Part shown: positions 22,411 through 34,653 of the stretch, one piece after another | Layout: each line of letters opens with the position of its first letter | Position numbering within the stretch: position 1 is the first letter of the stretch | Assembly (NCBI GenBank): GCA_940337035.1 | Contig: OW679202.1 | Span: 51,167,763-51,231,762, forward strand | DNA from: Agriotes lineatus | Lineage: Eukaryota; Arthropoda; Insecta; Coleoptera; Elateridae | Direction of reading: 5' to 3' | DNA length: 64,000 nucleotides | Translations under genes and position numbers: made by a program | The notes under the pieces: model-generated | The model's input: only the letters and a program-made list of their open reading frames with translations | Database searches by the model: none | Told to the model about the DNA's origin: nothing

Positions 22411-24155
22411 AACATAAATAGTGTATACCAAATAGGCAATAATATCTTCAACAATGGGTGCTGATGCAATCTTACTTTACACACCGATGTTTATATACTT
22501 AGCTGTAATGCAGTAATTGACGGTACATTATGAATGTATACAAGGCAGGGACCTCGGATCGAATGACAAATCCTGCGATGGATATGAAGAAAGATTTTGG
22601 CAAGTCGAGACTCAAGCGATAAATGCTGGTGGCATAGGCAGAAGCAGACGAACAAAGATAAACTGTGACAACCGCTGGGCGAGCAGAATCGGGCAAAGAA
22701 AATAAGTAGATAGCCATAGAGACCCAAGATAGCCTTTATTTAATCCGAGTGGATCGAAAACTAAATTCCACGATATTTCAATGGTACGTGAATAGAACTT
22801 TAATCTCAATGCTTGTTCTTTGGTCTCTAAAACTAAGAGGTCACATCGTCTTCTCCGCTGATTAAAACCAGTTGTGAGCGTCCGTAAATTGCAAAACGAC
22901 AAAACAAATATAAATTGAAAATAATGATCTACAGATAAGTTATGGATAATTGTGGAAAAGTTACCTCAAAAGAAGTGGACATAAAACGAGGAGTCGAAGG
23001 CGTGCATGCTATTCAAAAGTACGCTTATAGATGAAGAAAATATGTTACGATAAATGAATAATGGTTAACCAGTTTCGTCTTCTAGCTTGTGCATCTGTGT
23101 AATCGTAATGTTTTGTAACCTATACTTTATTATAATTGATACTATGGATCGTAGAGTACCTTGTGTGATAAGAATGTTTATAGGGGCTTTATAAGTCCAT
23201 ATCTTTATGATCATACTTGCTTTTTTGTAATATAGCAGGTATCCTGACACTTTTACCACTTGATTTTTCTGTTATAACATCTCATTTTCCAGTTTATGTA
23301 ATTCACAGCTGACAATAGCTCTATTACTTTATTATTGATGCTTTATTTTTAACATCTCTTTTATTGGAATACAGCTATAATATTCTATGCTGTATATACA
23401 GTTAAATTATTTTTAATTCATTTATTATGGCACTGAGCTGCTTTTCAGGTTATCCCGTAGATTTAACTTTTTTTTAAGTTTTTGCAATAGTTATTCGGCA
23501 TTTGATTTCCTGATCTGGATTTCATCCTTTTTCAATTCTGTATACACCCATAGTTATATCTATAGCATCCATAATGTATTTACTTATAAATATTACTATA
23601 AGTTGTTGATGTTATCTTATTTTCTACGTTTACCTTGCTGAATATATGTTATAGTTCACAATTCCAACAAATATGACAAAAGCGCACATATCGTACCTAT
23701 ATACATGACATATAAAGTATGATCATAGATATGGACTTAGAGAGGCCCTATAAAAATTGTTTTGCACAAGGTACTGATTGGAGGTCTATGGTAGCATGGG
23801 CTACAAAACATTATGATTAGACAGGTCCACAAGATAGAACACATGGTTAGATTGTCCCAATAAAGAAGATGACCATTTTAGCATAATGGAAAAGGAACGA
23901 ATAGTGCGCAACGCTAAGTTGATGGACCTCTCGATGTAACACCATCAAGAAGATTCCCCAAACCAGGGAAGGTGATATGGCAATCAAGTTCCAAGAAAAT
24001 GAAAAAGGAGCAACAGTTACTTGACCTGAACAAGTAGAAAAAGAAGTAAATAGGTAAACAAAGATCGCACCAGTTTTGGAGATGAAATTATCTTCAGATA
24101 AATATTAATGCTGATCATCGATATTTTGGTTTGCCTTTTTTATTTCCTTTTACAA
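22411..24155. other. Mixed AT-rich DNA, possible LINE scraps
   Basis: 22490-22720 and 22740-22900 contain short open frames on both strands (for example NQRRRRCDLLVLE on the minus strand) without an identifiable family. 23690-24060 is purine-rich and may be a decayed LINE 3' part, but I see no diagnostic motif. Confidence 0.3.
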
Positions 24156-24620
24156 TAAAGGAAGTATTGGATTCACCCCAAAAATTCGAAATTGAGTTTT
24201 CAACAGATCTTCACGTTTTAGAGTCCCCTGATCCCAAAAAACATATTTTTTTCATTGGTCTGTCTGTGTGTCTGTGAACAGAATATCTCAAAAACGGAAA
24301 GAGCTATGGCGTTGAAATTTCATATATAAGTTTTGTGTACTATGTAGATGCGACAGCAAGCTTTTGAAAAAAATCGCATAACCGGAAGTAGGTGTTTACT
24401 CTTGTGATTTATCAGTTTTTTCGATTTGTTCAAAAACGGCTCTAACGATTTTTTTTAAACTTTACATTTTTATAACATTTTTAATGTGTATTGATGTGAG
24501 ATAGGTGATTTTCAAGTTGAATACTTCTAAAATGGGTTTCTTTTGTTTTTTTTCCTATTTTTTATTAACTCCTATTTTAAATAGAACACCCGGTATATTA
24601 TTACATTTTTGGATTCAGCT
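24156..24620 (+). repeat. Dispersed repeat, copy 2 (GGAAGTATT family)
   Basis: Related to 10855-11020. Blocks AAGGAAGTATTGGATTCACC, CAGATCTTCACGTTTTAGAG, GTCTGTCTGTGTGTCTGTG and ATATCTCAAAAACGG occur in the same order. It ends at about 24597 with GAACACCCGGTATA, which looks like the outer end of a TA-flanked DNA element, so two elements may abut here. Confidence 0.6.
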
Positions 24621-26169
24621 TAAAATTCTAGAGAAAATTTGTTTCTTGAACTAACACTCTATTTTGTACCGTTTTTGTAAAATTTGTAATTTTTGAAAAT
24701 TTTTGACAAATGCTTAAAAATTTAAAATAAAATTTTTGGCTAATTATAAGATCACTGTAATGGGAAGTTATGTGCGTGTATCACACCAGATTTTTATTTT
24801 CCAAGCTCGTAGAACATCTTTTTGTATTACTTTGTATTCGATGATATAATAACGAAGTGTGCAAAGTGCTATGATTCTTTGTACATTTGATTTTCGTCAG
24901 ACGCAATTGCTCAAATTTGGTTACTCAGTGCCACGAAAACGTTCAGTTTATACGAAAGAACAACTTCTGTCGTTTTTCATGAATTGTTATTATCATTACC
25001 GTAACCGTTTTTGCATTCTCCACACCAAATGGTGCATTGTTATGATCGCCCGACATTTCTTCATGATCACTACTTTTGCTGTCTGTAATTTCGCTGGCAA
25101 AGGTATTGGTGGATAGTATTATCTTTGTTTTATCTTGCGAAGCTCAGAGAAATATGTAAAAATAACAATTACTCGATAAAAATAGTCGCAGACTCTTTCA
25201 TTATTCTAATAGTTTTTTTCTGTATGGCAACACTTAACCAAACGTTCATCAGCTGGATGTAAAACTAAGACCGGAGACAACATTTGAAGTTAAACATTAA
25301 ATCACTTTTAAGTCGTACTTAATGACCAATTTAGTTTAAAAAACAACACAGTATACTAAGAATCTTGAAACTGTGTGTAATAAAGTTAAATATATTTATC
25401 TTCAAAGATGTAATTTAAAACTCATTTAGATTCCAGCGAGAAAATTACTTTCTATAGAAAATACCAGCAATTTATCACAATCAAAGAGGTTGGTTGCGGT
25501 CGCGCTAGTTTCCAGTAACTTTAATATCAAATCAGAAATCCTGTCACAAAATTGTAGAGCTACGTATGCAATCTGCAGTGCATGAACGCTTGAAATCGGG
25601 TTACTGAAGCTTTACACTTTGACTGAGTGACATCGACTTCCCCAACTTCTCGTCCATGTTTAGTAATGCGGACAATCGAATCTGCTAATAAATAATTGCT
25701 CCGGAGTTCCGTTGTTCGATAATAAATGCAACGTATCATATTTTGAACAATTTTTTATCTCTTTTACGTCCAAGTTACAAGTCACTCTCTTCATTTTCGT
25801 TGTCTTTTAATTTTTCCAAGTATCGCTCAAATTCTTTTCTCCAAATATCGTACTGCATCGCCGTTCAATTTCTTTACATGTCGACTTAAAATGTCTTAAA
25901 AAGACTACATGTGTTTACAATTTGGCAGGATTCGAAGGTCTAGAAACTTATAAATTACAACGAATCTTATGACGAACATTTTTGTACATAGATATATAAT
26001 TCTAGGATACGAGTAGTTGGGTTACCTTTGTTCACAACATAAATGTGTTAGTAAAATTTATATAAAATGCCTTTTTTAGTTGTAGAGAATTTGATGCTAA
26101 AATATATATAGAATTGTACTGAAATAAAGACGAAAGTGATAGTATTGGAACATATTCTTTCATAATACC
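24621..26169. other. AT-rich, no recognised gene
   Basis: An 85-codon plus-strand ORF (24859-25116) is rich in Cys, Phe and Tyr and has no known motif. The rest is AT-rich and featureless to my reading. Confidence 0.35.
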
Positions 26170-26436
26170 ATGTCGCGTAACAAATTTACTGGGTGTAAAA
26201 TTAAAGAAAATGACAGGAAAGGTTCGACCAGATCGAATTTGAAAAGATTAATGTATAGAAGAGATGCCGGTATTAATAAAATGAAGGCATCTAAACGGAT
26301 TACTGTATTTCCTGAGGATTAACGTAAAAAGGTCACCGTGAAGGGTATTCGTAACACGACCAGCAGGAGAAAGCGAAAAAGACCGAGTAAGTCTTTAGAA
26401 GATAGAGTGCAGCTACCACAGGAGCAAGAAGAATAA
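26170..26436 (+). pseudogene. Basic 89-codon frame with one in-frame stop
   Basis: An ATG at 26170 opens a frame of 50 codons, a TAA, and 37 more codons to a second TAA. The translation is rich in Lys and Arg, including a RRKRKRPSK cluster that would act as a nuclear-localisation or nucleic-acid-binding patch. A single stop in an otherwise coherent frame suggests a recently broken gene. It lies upstream of the I/Jockey-like LINE and might be its decayed ORF1, but I see no zinc knuckle. Identity unknown. Confidence 0.3.
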
Positions 26437-26599
26437 AGTGGACCAAGATGTTACATAAGTTTTAAGTAAATAATAACCTAAAGGACTAGCTCAAACAGAA
26501 TGCCGGAGAGGGGTCATGAGTATAAAAATGCATAACAAATTTGTTATGAGCAATATAATGTAATACGTAAGGGCACTATATGCAACAACTTAGCGTAGT

Positions 26600-29500
26600 A
26601 TGCTGCGATGTAAGACAGGCTACAGGAAATAATAAATTCCTAAAAAGCAAACAACGGCTAGTGTCAAACATAAATAATATATTTATCCAGAATAACGGCC
26701 CTAACACACAAAAAATATACGGAAAGGGCCCCGATGGTCTAAATTAATACCAAATCGAAAAGTATAGAAATTGCCAGCACTATCTACCCAATATGCTGAG
26801 AATACTATTTTAAATTCAATTGAACTACGAGGCTACTACGGTTGTTACAAACGAAAAATACAATGTAAAACCAAAAAAAGGCTTACAGCGTGAACAAATA
26901 CATATAATCGGTAGACAAAACAGGGTTTTCCACCGGAAGTAAAATTATATAAAATAAAATGTTAAATCAGGAAACGGTTGATCTGCACACCGACTATTTT
27001 AGATATTCTACGGATAACATTCATGACGAGCATAATCTAACCAACCATGGATTTATTCGTATTGCTAAGCGTCCGATGCGTTGCCAGGTGCGCGACAATA
27101 GGGACAATTGAAAGACCTGACCTTAGTAGCTGTTATACGTGTTGGAGAAAAACAAAAAATACTCAATATTGCAGGTGTTAGGCACAGTTTACTTTAGAAA
27201 TCGGAATACATCAAAATATATATTTAATTACGATACAAATGCAATCCACCGGTTGATTTATTATTCAATTTTAAGTTGGATGTCAAGATTCTACGTCAGA
27301 ATGAAAAATATGAAATCTGTGTTAGCTAAATATTCACTTGATATTATGGGTCTAAAAGAGACAAACTAGATGTATCTATTAGTTCAGCACAGCTAGCATC
27401 ACGACGTACATGGAAAACCTATCTTTACGATCACTTCTCAACACAAATTCAACTTAAAAGAGAACACCGTTGATGAAAGTTACAACAAGGAAATTGGAGT
27501 CAGTATGCGCCTATGATTGATGGCAGTATGAAGTCTTTAACACTTTAGATAACCTTATTGCATTCAAAAGACCACGAGTGCAAATTAAACGAATTGTTAA
27601 AGACAGGAAAAATACGTCATGGCAGTAGTATGTTCAATCAAGAGATCGCAATATCCGTACATCGGCAATATGGAACAAGATGAGGCAATTCACAGGAACT
27701 CCCAATCTTTCTACGATTAATGTTATTAATTATTATGGAAATGAAATTACGAGTAGGTTCATCATCTGAAAGTATCTCTCTCCAAAGTTTTGGCGACTAA
27801 CTTTTCAAATATATCTAGTAATGCAAACTATTTATGATGATTAATTTCTAGAACATAAAAATACTTCAGAAAAACAACATCACATACAGAGATGTAGATC
27901 CTATACACTCAGAAATAGGCATAGCAGAATTACACTTCATAAAAAAGTATGTCGTAATTCTGCACATAGACCTTTTATTGTACTATTTCTATTTTTACAG
28001 AAACTGACTGACTGATAGATCCAAAACAAAATTACTTAAGGTCCCGAATCTTACATGGACCACCTGCATGGCAGGAAGCTACCGTGTTTGCGACCTATGA
28101 ACCAGGGAAGAATAAAATCAACCCATTAAGCTATAGGCCAATTTCACATGCACGCACAAAATACCAAAGTGGCTTTTGGCAAGGTTGCTGAACGTATCTT
28201 CATCTGGTTTGTTTAGAAAGTGATATACGTAAAGCATTTGCAACAAACATTTAATGGTTACACGTTTTGACTTAGTAAAAGCATTCGATATGATATTGAG
28301 ATACTGAATAATCAAAACCCTACATGTTTATGGATTGAGTGGTAACATATTAACCTTTTGGCGTAATTTCCTCGAAGGACAACCGTTAAGAGTCAATTAT
28401 AATTGTTTTTTCTCCAGCCCCATAAGACAACAAAATTGTGTTCCAAAAGGGTCCATTTTTAGTGTCCATTTTTTCTTATAGCTGCCTAACCCAATACTGC
28501 AAAAAAAATGGATTCAATTGAAGAACATCTTCAAAGAGCTATGGAAAGTTTATTGGAATGAACAAAACGAACTGAATTTAAGTTCTCGTGTTCGAAAACT
28601 AAAGGTGTACATTTTACTGGGCAGAACAGAGCAAGAGCCTAGACTAACTTAAAAAACCACAATACTGAATATGAATACTACATAAAATTATTTGGAGTGA
28701 TGTTTGACAAAAACTTATGTGGGCTTCACACCTACAAGCAGAACAAATGATTGCAAATTATGAGAGTGGATACAAAATATTTATTACAAAGCACTAAGTT
28801 GTTCCAGCATAAATTATGGCTCAACAGTGTACATATCGGCCGCTAGCATTCTTCTTCTTCTTCTTTTATAGTAGGTGTTACACCTGTTTTTCTTCACGCT
28901 TTTTGTTTTTAATACTTGATTACACTATGGTGTGTCTATTGATGACGACAACCAGCTTTCCGCCTACCTCTTCTTCGGTCTACCCGGATCTCTTTTTCCT
29001 GTGGGCTTTAAATCCCTGGTTATTTTTATTAATCTATCATTGTGTGCTCTGATAACGTGATTGTCGCACTCTTTCCTTTTACTTTTCACAAATTTTATGA
29101 CGTCCATTACGTTGCATTGGTCTTTTATATCTTGATTGCGCACTCGGTCTAATCTCGTTTTTCCAGTAATTGTCCTAACTGTGTGCATTTCTGTGGTACG
29201 CATTAATTGTTGTGTTTTCCTTGTGTCAGCGCGGGTTTCTGCTCCGTATGTCAGTACGGGTTTCACCATAGACTTATAAATCCTGACTTTGCGCTCTATG
29301 TTGAGATATCTGTTTTTCCAAGTTACATTGCGAAGGTATCCTGAAATTCTTGCTCGCCTTCCTGCCTGATGTTGAACTTCCTTATACAGATTGCGATCGC
29401 TTGATACATCTATTCCCAGGTACTTAAAATCCATTATCTGCTCTATCATGTTTCCTTCTATTTCTAGTTTACACCGTATCAGCTCTTTGGATATAACCAT

Positions 29501-30590
29501 TGATTTAGTTTTTTCAATTGAAACAGCCATGTTTTATTGTTTTGAAGTTGTAACAAATTTATGCGAAAGGTGCTGAAGGTAATTTTTAGTTTTTGCAAGG
29601 AGAATTGCATCATCTGCATAACAAACGACACATATATTTTTATTTCCCATCCATATCCTGGTAGTACTTGAACACTGTCGATTATTTGGTTCATCACTAT
29701 GTTAAATAGAAATGGGCTTAACAAGTCTCCTTGTCGAATTCCGGTGGAGCATTTAATTTCTTCCATTACCTGATTTCCTACTTGTACTTTAGTACATGTA
29801 TTGGAATACATATCCGCTAGCATTCAATTTATAATATTAATACTGGATTATCACAACCGTTTCATTGCAGACTGTCTATCATGTTACAAAATTTAAACCT
29901 TATTCCTAAATCTTCTTCTGAATTTCTTCCCTGGATTATTTGTACCCTTAAAATTAAGTTTGACCTGAAATCTGAAGATGAGGTAGGAACTGCGTTTGTT
30001 ACCTGTAACAACTACTACAAGTTCCGCATAGCAAATTATTTTCTGGTAAAGCGTTTGGAATACTAAAAGCACTATAATGGATTCAAAAGCAACGTGGCAA
30101 ACCCTTTTTACTACTCCCAATACAAAAAGCTTCCTATAAGCTATTAAAAATGTGTATAACACAGAACCTCCAATACAACAAGTATTGCATCTTTGTACCA
30201 CTATTGAGCACTTTACTAAGAGCTTAACACTCTTCTATACCCCTTCGCATATTGAAATGCTTGAAAATGAAAAGACAGATCTAGAAGCCAAAGACACATC
30301 TTAGAAGATGTGTGTATAGAGACATACATGAGGAATGGAAGAGAAAAGTGTTTTGACCATAATCACAATTGGATATACTCGTTTTATATACTTTCACTTA
30401 CTACAAAACACCGATCAGCTCAAATGTAACACTTGTAATATTATGTAACGAACGACTTACGGGATTGCATCGTGTCATTGTTGAGATTGAAGAGGACAAT
30501 GAAGAGTTTCCCGTTCCCTCCATGTGGAAAGCGCTATGTGATAAACCCCACCCACCGCCCTCTTCATTCAACCGCGACGACACCTGCTAA
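26600..30590 (+). pseudogene. I/Jockey-type LINE, split by a second LINE
   Basis: Plus-strand domains occur in the right order though with many frame changes. Endonuclease start at 27255-27369 (MKSVLAKYSLDIMGLKETN). Reverse transcriptase at about 28080-28490: NPLSYRPIS, FDLVKAFDMILRY, NCVPKGSIFS. Then FTGQNRA and KLFGVMFDKNL at 28610-28715, and SSINYGSTVYISAAS at about 28803-28847. After the intruding LINE, sequence resumes at 29826 with an RNase-H-like stretch (CNNYYKFRIANY, then IKNVYNTEPPIQQ) and a CNTCN-type Cys motif at about 30424. RNase H after the RT points to the I superfamily. A decayed ORF1 may occupy 26600-27200. Confidence 0.75.
28852..29814 (-). pseudogene. 5'-truncated LINE nested in the I/Jockey-type LINE
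   Basis: The minus strand carries the RT core in two overlapping frames. 29823-29479 gives KCSTGIRQGDLLSPFLFNIV and, after a frameshift, CYADDAILLA. 29530-28964 (188 codons, unbroken) runs MAVSIEKTKSMVIS, DFKYLGIDVSSD, KPVLTYGAETRA and ends TGKRDPGRPKKR. A (GAA)n tail appears as TTCTTCTTCTTC at the left edge. An 11-bp duplication CGCTAGCATTC flanks it (28841-28851, 29815-29825). The long unbroken frame makes it much younger than its host. It is the same family as the LINE at 40431-41282. Confidence 0.9.
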
Positions 30591-31751
30591 TCGTTACACG
30601 TTCAGTTACTGTGCTCTGTTGCTAACATTTTTACATCTAAGTAAATGACTAACTTAATGTGTTATTACTTTGTATAGTAATAATAGTTATTGTGCTAGTA
30701 ACCTTAGCAGTTGAAGCATATTTACAAATTAATCATTCACTCTGGTTACGGTAATTTAACACAGTTAAAAAGAATAATCGCTTTAACTACGGCGTTCTTT
30801 TGTTTTTTTTTTAATAAAATGTCAGTATTTTTAAATAAAAATCTTCAAAACAGCGATACAGATACCCTTACAATTAATTGGCTTAGTAATTATTCCAAAA
30901 TATGCCAACGATGCTTTGTTTATATGCACCAGTGAAGCCGAAATCTCCAGAGGCAGGCTGGTTGCAGGTCTCTCTAGCTTTACAATTTGATTCTGGAGCG
31001 GGTACACAGTCGCTTAAACACGACCTAGGTATAAACTGAAAGAATTTCTGCTTAAACGAACCTGTCAGGGTATACGTCTGCTCCGTTGCTAAGAACAAAA
31101 GTAGTGTACGTAATGGGTAAATAGCACTGCAGCAATTACAGTTGTTCAGTTTCCAGGGCTCTAAACAAACACACAATTATTCCTAACAGCAGTTTTCTGT
31201 AGAACATTATATTAAATGTCAATACTTTAAATTGTTTCCCAACAATTCTGCAGACAACGATGATGGTCTAAACAAACACATTTGCAACCAGGGCCGTATT
31301 TAGGATATTGCTGCCCTTAGGCAGACTTTAAGGACCTAGACAGATTTTAAATAATTTTCTAGTAATTTTCATGTTTAGTCAATGCATTATAAGTTCTAAT
31401 TCATTCATCTCTAGTTCTTTTTGAAACTGAAAGAACTAAACTAACTGCAAAATGCTTTCATTTAATTTATTGCAGATTTATATCTATCACATTTTAGAAT
31501 TGTATCTGCATAACTTTAATTCCTGAAAATTTATTTATTAAGTCATCACAATCTCAGAATTTATATGGAACTGCCAAAAAGTTTAAACGATCTTGGGACA
31601 TTGAAGTACGTGCATATGTTTTATGCGTTTTAATGTTGAGAATGACAGTTTGTAATTGGAGTGGTCGAAAATATTCTTAAAGCCTGAGCTGAGTCAATAA
31701 TGCACCTTTGGCTAGTATACATTTGTCGCTCCACCGCCGCCCGCGTTAAAA
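30591..31751. other. AT-rich; hAT-like end near 31288
   Basis: No gene found. CAGGGCCGTATTTAGG at about 31290, followed by CTGCCCTTAGGCAG, resembles the outer end of a hAT-type DNA transposon, but I could not find the matching opposite end, so it stands as a solo motif. Confidence 0.35.
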
Positions 31752-32115
31752 TATTGTATTGTATTGTATTATCTGTAACCTCATTTTACCTTGCGGTGCT
31801 TTATATGATCCCGCCTGGTGGTACAATGCTCAACTTGCCTCGGATTCGGGTTACAAGGCTGGAGCGTGCCTTTCGTGCTTGCGCAGCAACCATTGTATGA
31901 GGTGTGTGTCTTGGTGATGTGTTGCCCTTATTACTCTATCTCTTAGGTTTGTGATTCTGAGTAGGGCACAGTTAATTTGGTGCCCAACTGTAAATGGTCT
32001 CCCCGAGCCCGACTCCAATCGCCATGGCTACCGAAAAGTTCCGGTCTCCGCGGGATTCAAACCGAGGAATTGCTGAATGCACGCATAGAGACTTCCCAAT
32101 TGCATTACCCGGCTT
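31752..32115 (-). mobile_element. tRNA-derived SINE with (AATAC)n tail
   Basis: On the minus strand a head with TAATGCAATTGGG (32094-32107) and GGTTTGAATCCCG (about 32051-32063) matches the A and B boxes of a tRNA-type promoter. A body of roughly 280 bases follows, ending in a tandem AATAC tail (ATTGTATTGTATTGTATT on the plus strand at 31752). The B box is close to consensus, suggesting a relatively young copy. Confidence 0.75.
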
Positions 32116-32769
32116 CGCCTCCGTTAAAGTATAAAGCATAATAATATTTATTTTATCGACACAGTACCGACATAAGCTTAAAAGTCTAAAAATAGATTCT
32201 GTAAAACATAGTGACCTGACAACTCCTCATTAATATGACGGCACGCTGCATTTAAAAAAATATTTTGTAATTTTTTGGGCCCTAGACAGAGCATTTAGCA
32301 ATTTGAGTAGGTATCTTTTTATCTGTTCACATTAAGAGAATAAAATAAATAGTCATTTTTTACGTCACTAAACTGTGGGTGACTTGCAAAATGCTAGAAA
32401 TTGAAGGTTTATTCAATTTTAGATGTATATGAAAACAAAAAATTGACACAATTCTTAATGTTGCCACAAAATTTATATTTTTGATTGACAACTAACTCCT
32501 TCTGAATACAAATGTTCCTTTTGGCTAATACTAACATAACCGGAAATAAATTTCAATGGAATACCTACAGAAGTTATTTAAAGTCTAATGCCATGAAATT
32601 TACTAAACCTCATCTTAGTATGAGTGGCTACTGCAATTTGTTCGTAATTCAATTTTTTTAGACCACGGGAAAACGAAAGCTTCGATGTATGAGCAAATAT
32701 TATATATTTAAACTATACTTCTCCAACATCATTAAAATAGAAAATAAGTGTAAATAACAGCTTAACTGA

Positions 32770-33960
32770 TTGTGCAATGTTATTATCCTCTAATAAATAT
32801 CATAATGCAAATATTAACAACATTAAAAATAGTTTAGTAAAAAGTAACTATCCTATTGACTTCATAAACTTCAATATTAGAAAAAGGATAAATAAACTTA
32901 AATATAAAAACACAAATCATATTAATTCTTCTATTGATTTATACCATAATTGCTTAGGGCAAGTATTGAACAACAACCGATATATTAAAAATTCCTGACA
33001 CTTCTTTTCCGTATATACCAAAATTATCACAACGTTTAAGTAATAATTTACAAATTATAATTTTAATGTACATTTAAAATTCTAATACAATTGGAAATTA
33101 AGTTTTTAACAATTTAAAGAATAAAATAAAAATTCAGTCAGGATCAAATATTGTTTACTGTATCAATAGTAATAACTGCGATGCCAATTACATTGGTCAA
33201 ACTAAAAAATATCTTTAAAAAATCATTCAACATAAAAACTAAAATATCAACTTAGAATGAACCAACTGCACTTTCTGATCATGCTGTAGACAATTACCAT
33301 AGTTTCAATTTTAACTCCCCTTAAGTATTGTAAAGGAAAAACAATTTAAAAATACGTCTAATTTATGCAATGATTGAAATAAAAAAACAACAAAATCTAT
33401 TAATTACAAAACTGATATTGAAAATCTTCATTCAATATACTATACCCTTCTCTAAATACATATAACTAATTCTTACACTTAATTAATTTTACATAATAAG
33501 TTTTAAAATATTAATTAATAAATATTAATATTTCACTCTGGTTTTTACTTTAAAAAAAATTATGCATTGGGAAATTTGAACTAACGGGAATTCCTAAATG
33601 ACAATTCACAAAGTAAATTAATTTTCCACACTGTTAACAATTATTTGTATTTATTAATATTAATTTTACTCAATTCCATTCTAAATCATCTACTTAAAAA
33701 AGACGTTAGGGAGTGTTAATTCCTCCCGTATTAAAATTAACACTACTACGTGGTAAAGGATTTTCATACAATATTGTTTGATTACTGGTCTAACTTCCTT
33801 CCCTCATTCTAGATTTTTTCAAGTAAAACTATAAATTTAGGAACACGTCTGAAGAAGTTAGCATGCCAACGAAACGTAACATGTTAATAAAAAGATTATT
33901 AAAACATTGGCTTCTTAATAAATTTCCAAACATTTCCAATGAACCTGAATTTTGAGGACA
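32770..33960 (+). mobile_element. AT-rich Penelope-like element, 3' part
   Basis: The translation gives a C-terminal RT/linker region (SNYPIDFINFNIRKRINKL in the ORF at 32777-32998), then FPYIPKLSQRLSNNLQ at about 33005-33055, and then the GIY-YIG endonuclease start VYCINSNNCDANYIGQTKK at about 33156-33215. Several stops and frameshifts follow, including an EIKKQQN stretch near 33375. The 3' end carries CTGAAGA and CGAAACGT at 33849-33876. Codon choice is extremely AT-biased compared with the PLE at 34483, so it is a different lineage. The RT core upstream is missing. Confidence 0.8.
33849..33890 (+). other. Hammerhead-ribozyme-like core in PLE 3' end
   Basis: CTGAAGA (33849-33855), a GTT...AAC stem, GAAAC (33871-33875) and a TAAC/GTTA hairpin. 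The order CTGAnGA, stem II, GAAAC matches the conserved core of hammerhead ribozymes, which are known from PLE ends in other animals. The cleavage triplet and stem I are not clearly formed, so activity is not implied. Confidence 0.4.
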
Positions 33961-34482
33961 GCAGTTTGTGTATACATAACTTTAAATTCGATAAAAATTT
34001 AACTCGCCAAATTGTCTCCATTTAAAATTTTTGAACCTTCAGGTAAAGACGTGAAATACAACAGTGGTGCAAAATCAGCTTTCAAAGAGGTTTGTGTGGA
34101 ACCACCCTAACTTGCTTCTTTATATCTTGCATTGTGTGAACCGTTTTCTGTCCAGCTGGGCCATATGTGGTCATTTTGCAAACCAGGTATATTTCAGTAA
34201 TAAATCTTTTTTAAATCCAGCATTTAATCATCAGGAAACGTAATCCAGATTTTGCTCCTTTTCCAGGTCATGGCTTGGTGCCCTTGACAGGCGTCGTCTT
34301 TCATAAAATTTAATTTTGCGGAAAAGTGTTTACGCTTTGATTTTGCACCGCTCGAAGGCCTGGCCCCTTTGGTGGACGACAACTTGTGAACCCCTAGTTA
34401 CAGCTCTGCTTAAGGGGATTTCAATAGTGGAATAACCATCTCTTATATTCTGTGAAATTATAAATTTATACAAGCAAAAAGA
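33961..34482. other. Spacer without recognised gene
   Basis: AT-rich to moderately GC-rich DNA between two Penelope-like insertions. No motif recognised. Confidence 0.35.
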
Positions 34483-34532
34483 TAATGGTAGGTTCTTCCG
34501 GGTTATGCCGTGGTAGTCTATTTAAACTTGAC

Positions 34533-34563
34533 GTTTTGCTGCTCATGCTGTCAGCTTCTTCAG
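34533..34563 (-). other. Hammerhead-like core, left arm of PLE dimer
   Basis: On the minus strand CTGAAGA (34557-34563), then GCTG...CAGC able to form a 4-bp stem II, then AAAAC where GAAAC is expected (34533-34537). The mirror-image motif is found in the right arm. Confidence 0.4.
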
Positions 34564-34653
34564 AAGTTTTCTAAAGACTTATGTTGGTGTCTTTTGCTCT
34601 TGGTTATATTCCGAGGAGTCATTACGGTTGGCTGATCATGTAGATCGTGTGTG

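Noticed and set aside
23690..24060. LINE 3' fragment
   Set aside because: Purine-rich and suggestive, but no RT or C-terminal motif could be read in any frame.
31288..32290. Complete hAT element
   Set aside because: Only the left end looks hAT-like; no matching right end or 8-bp duplication was found.
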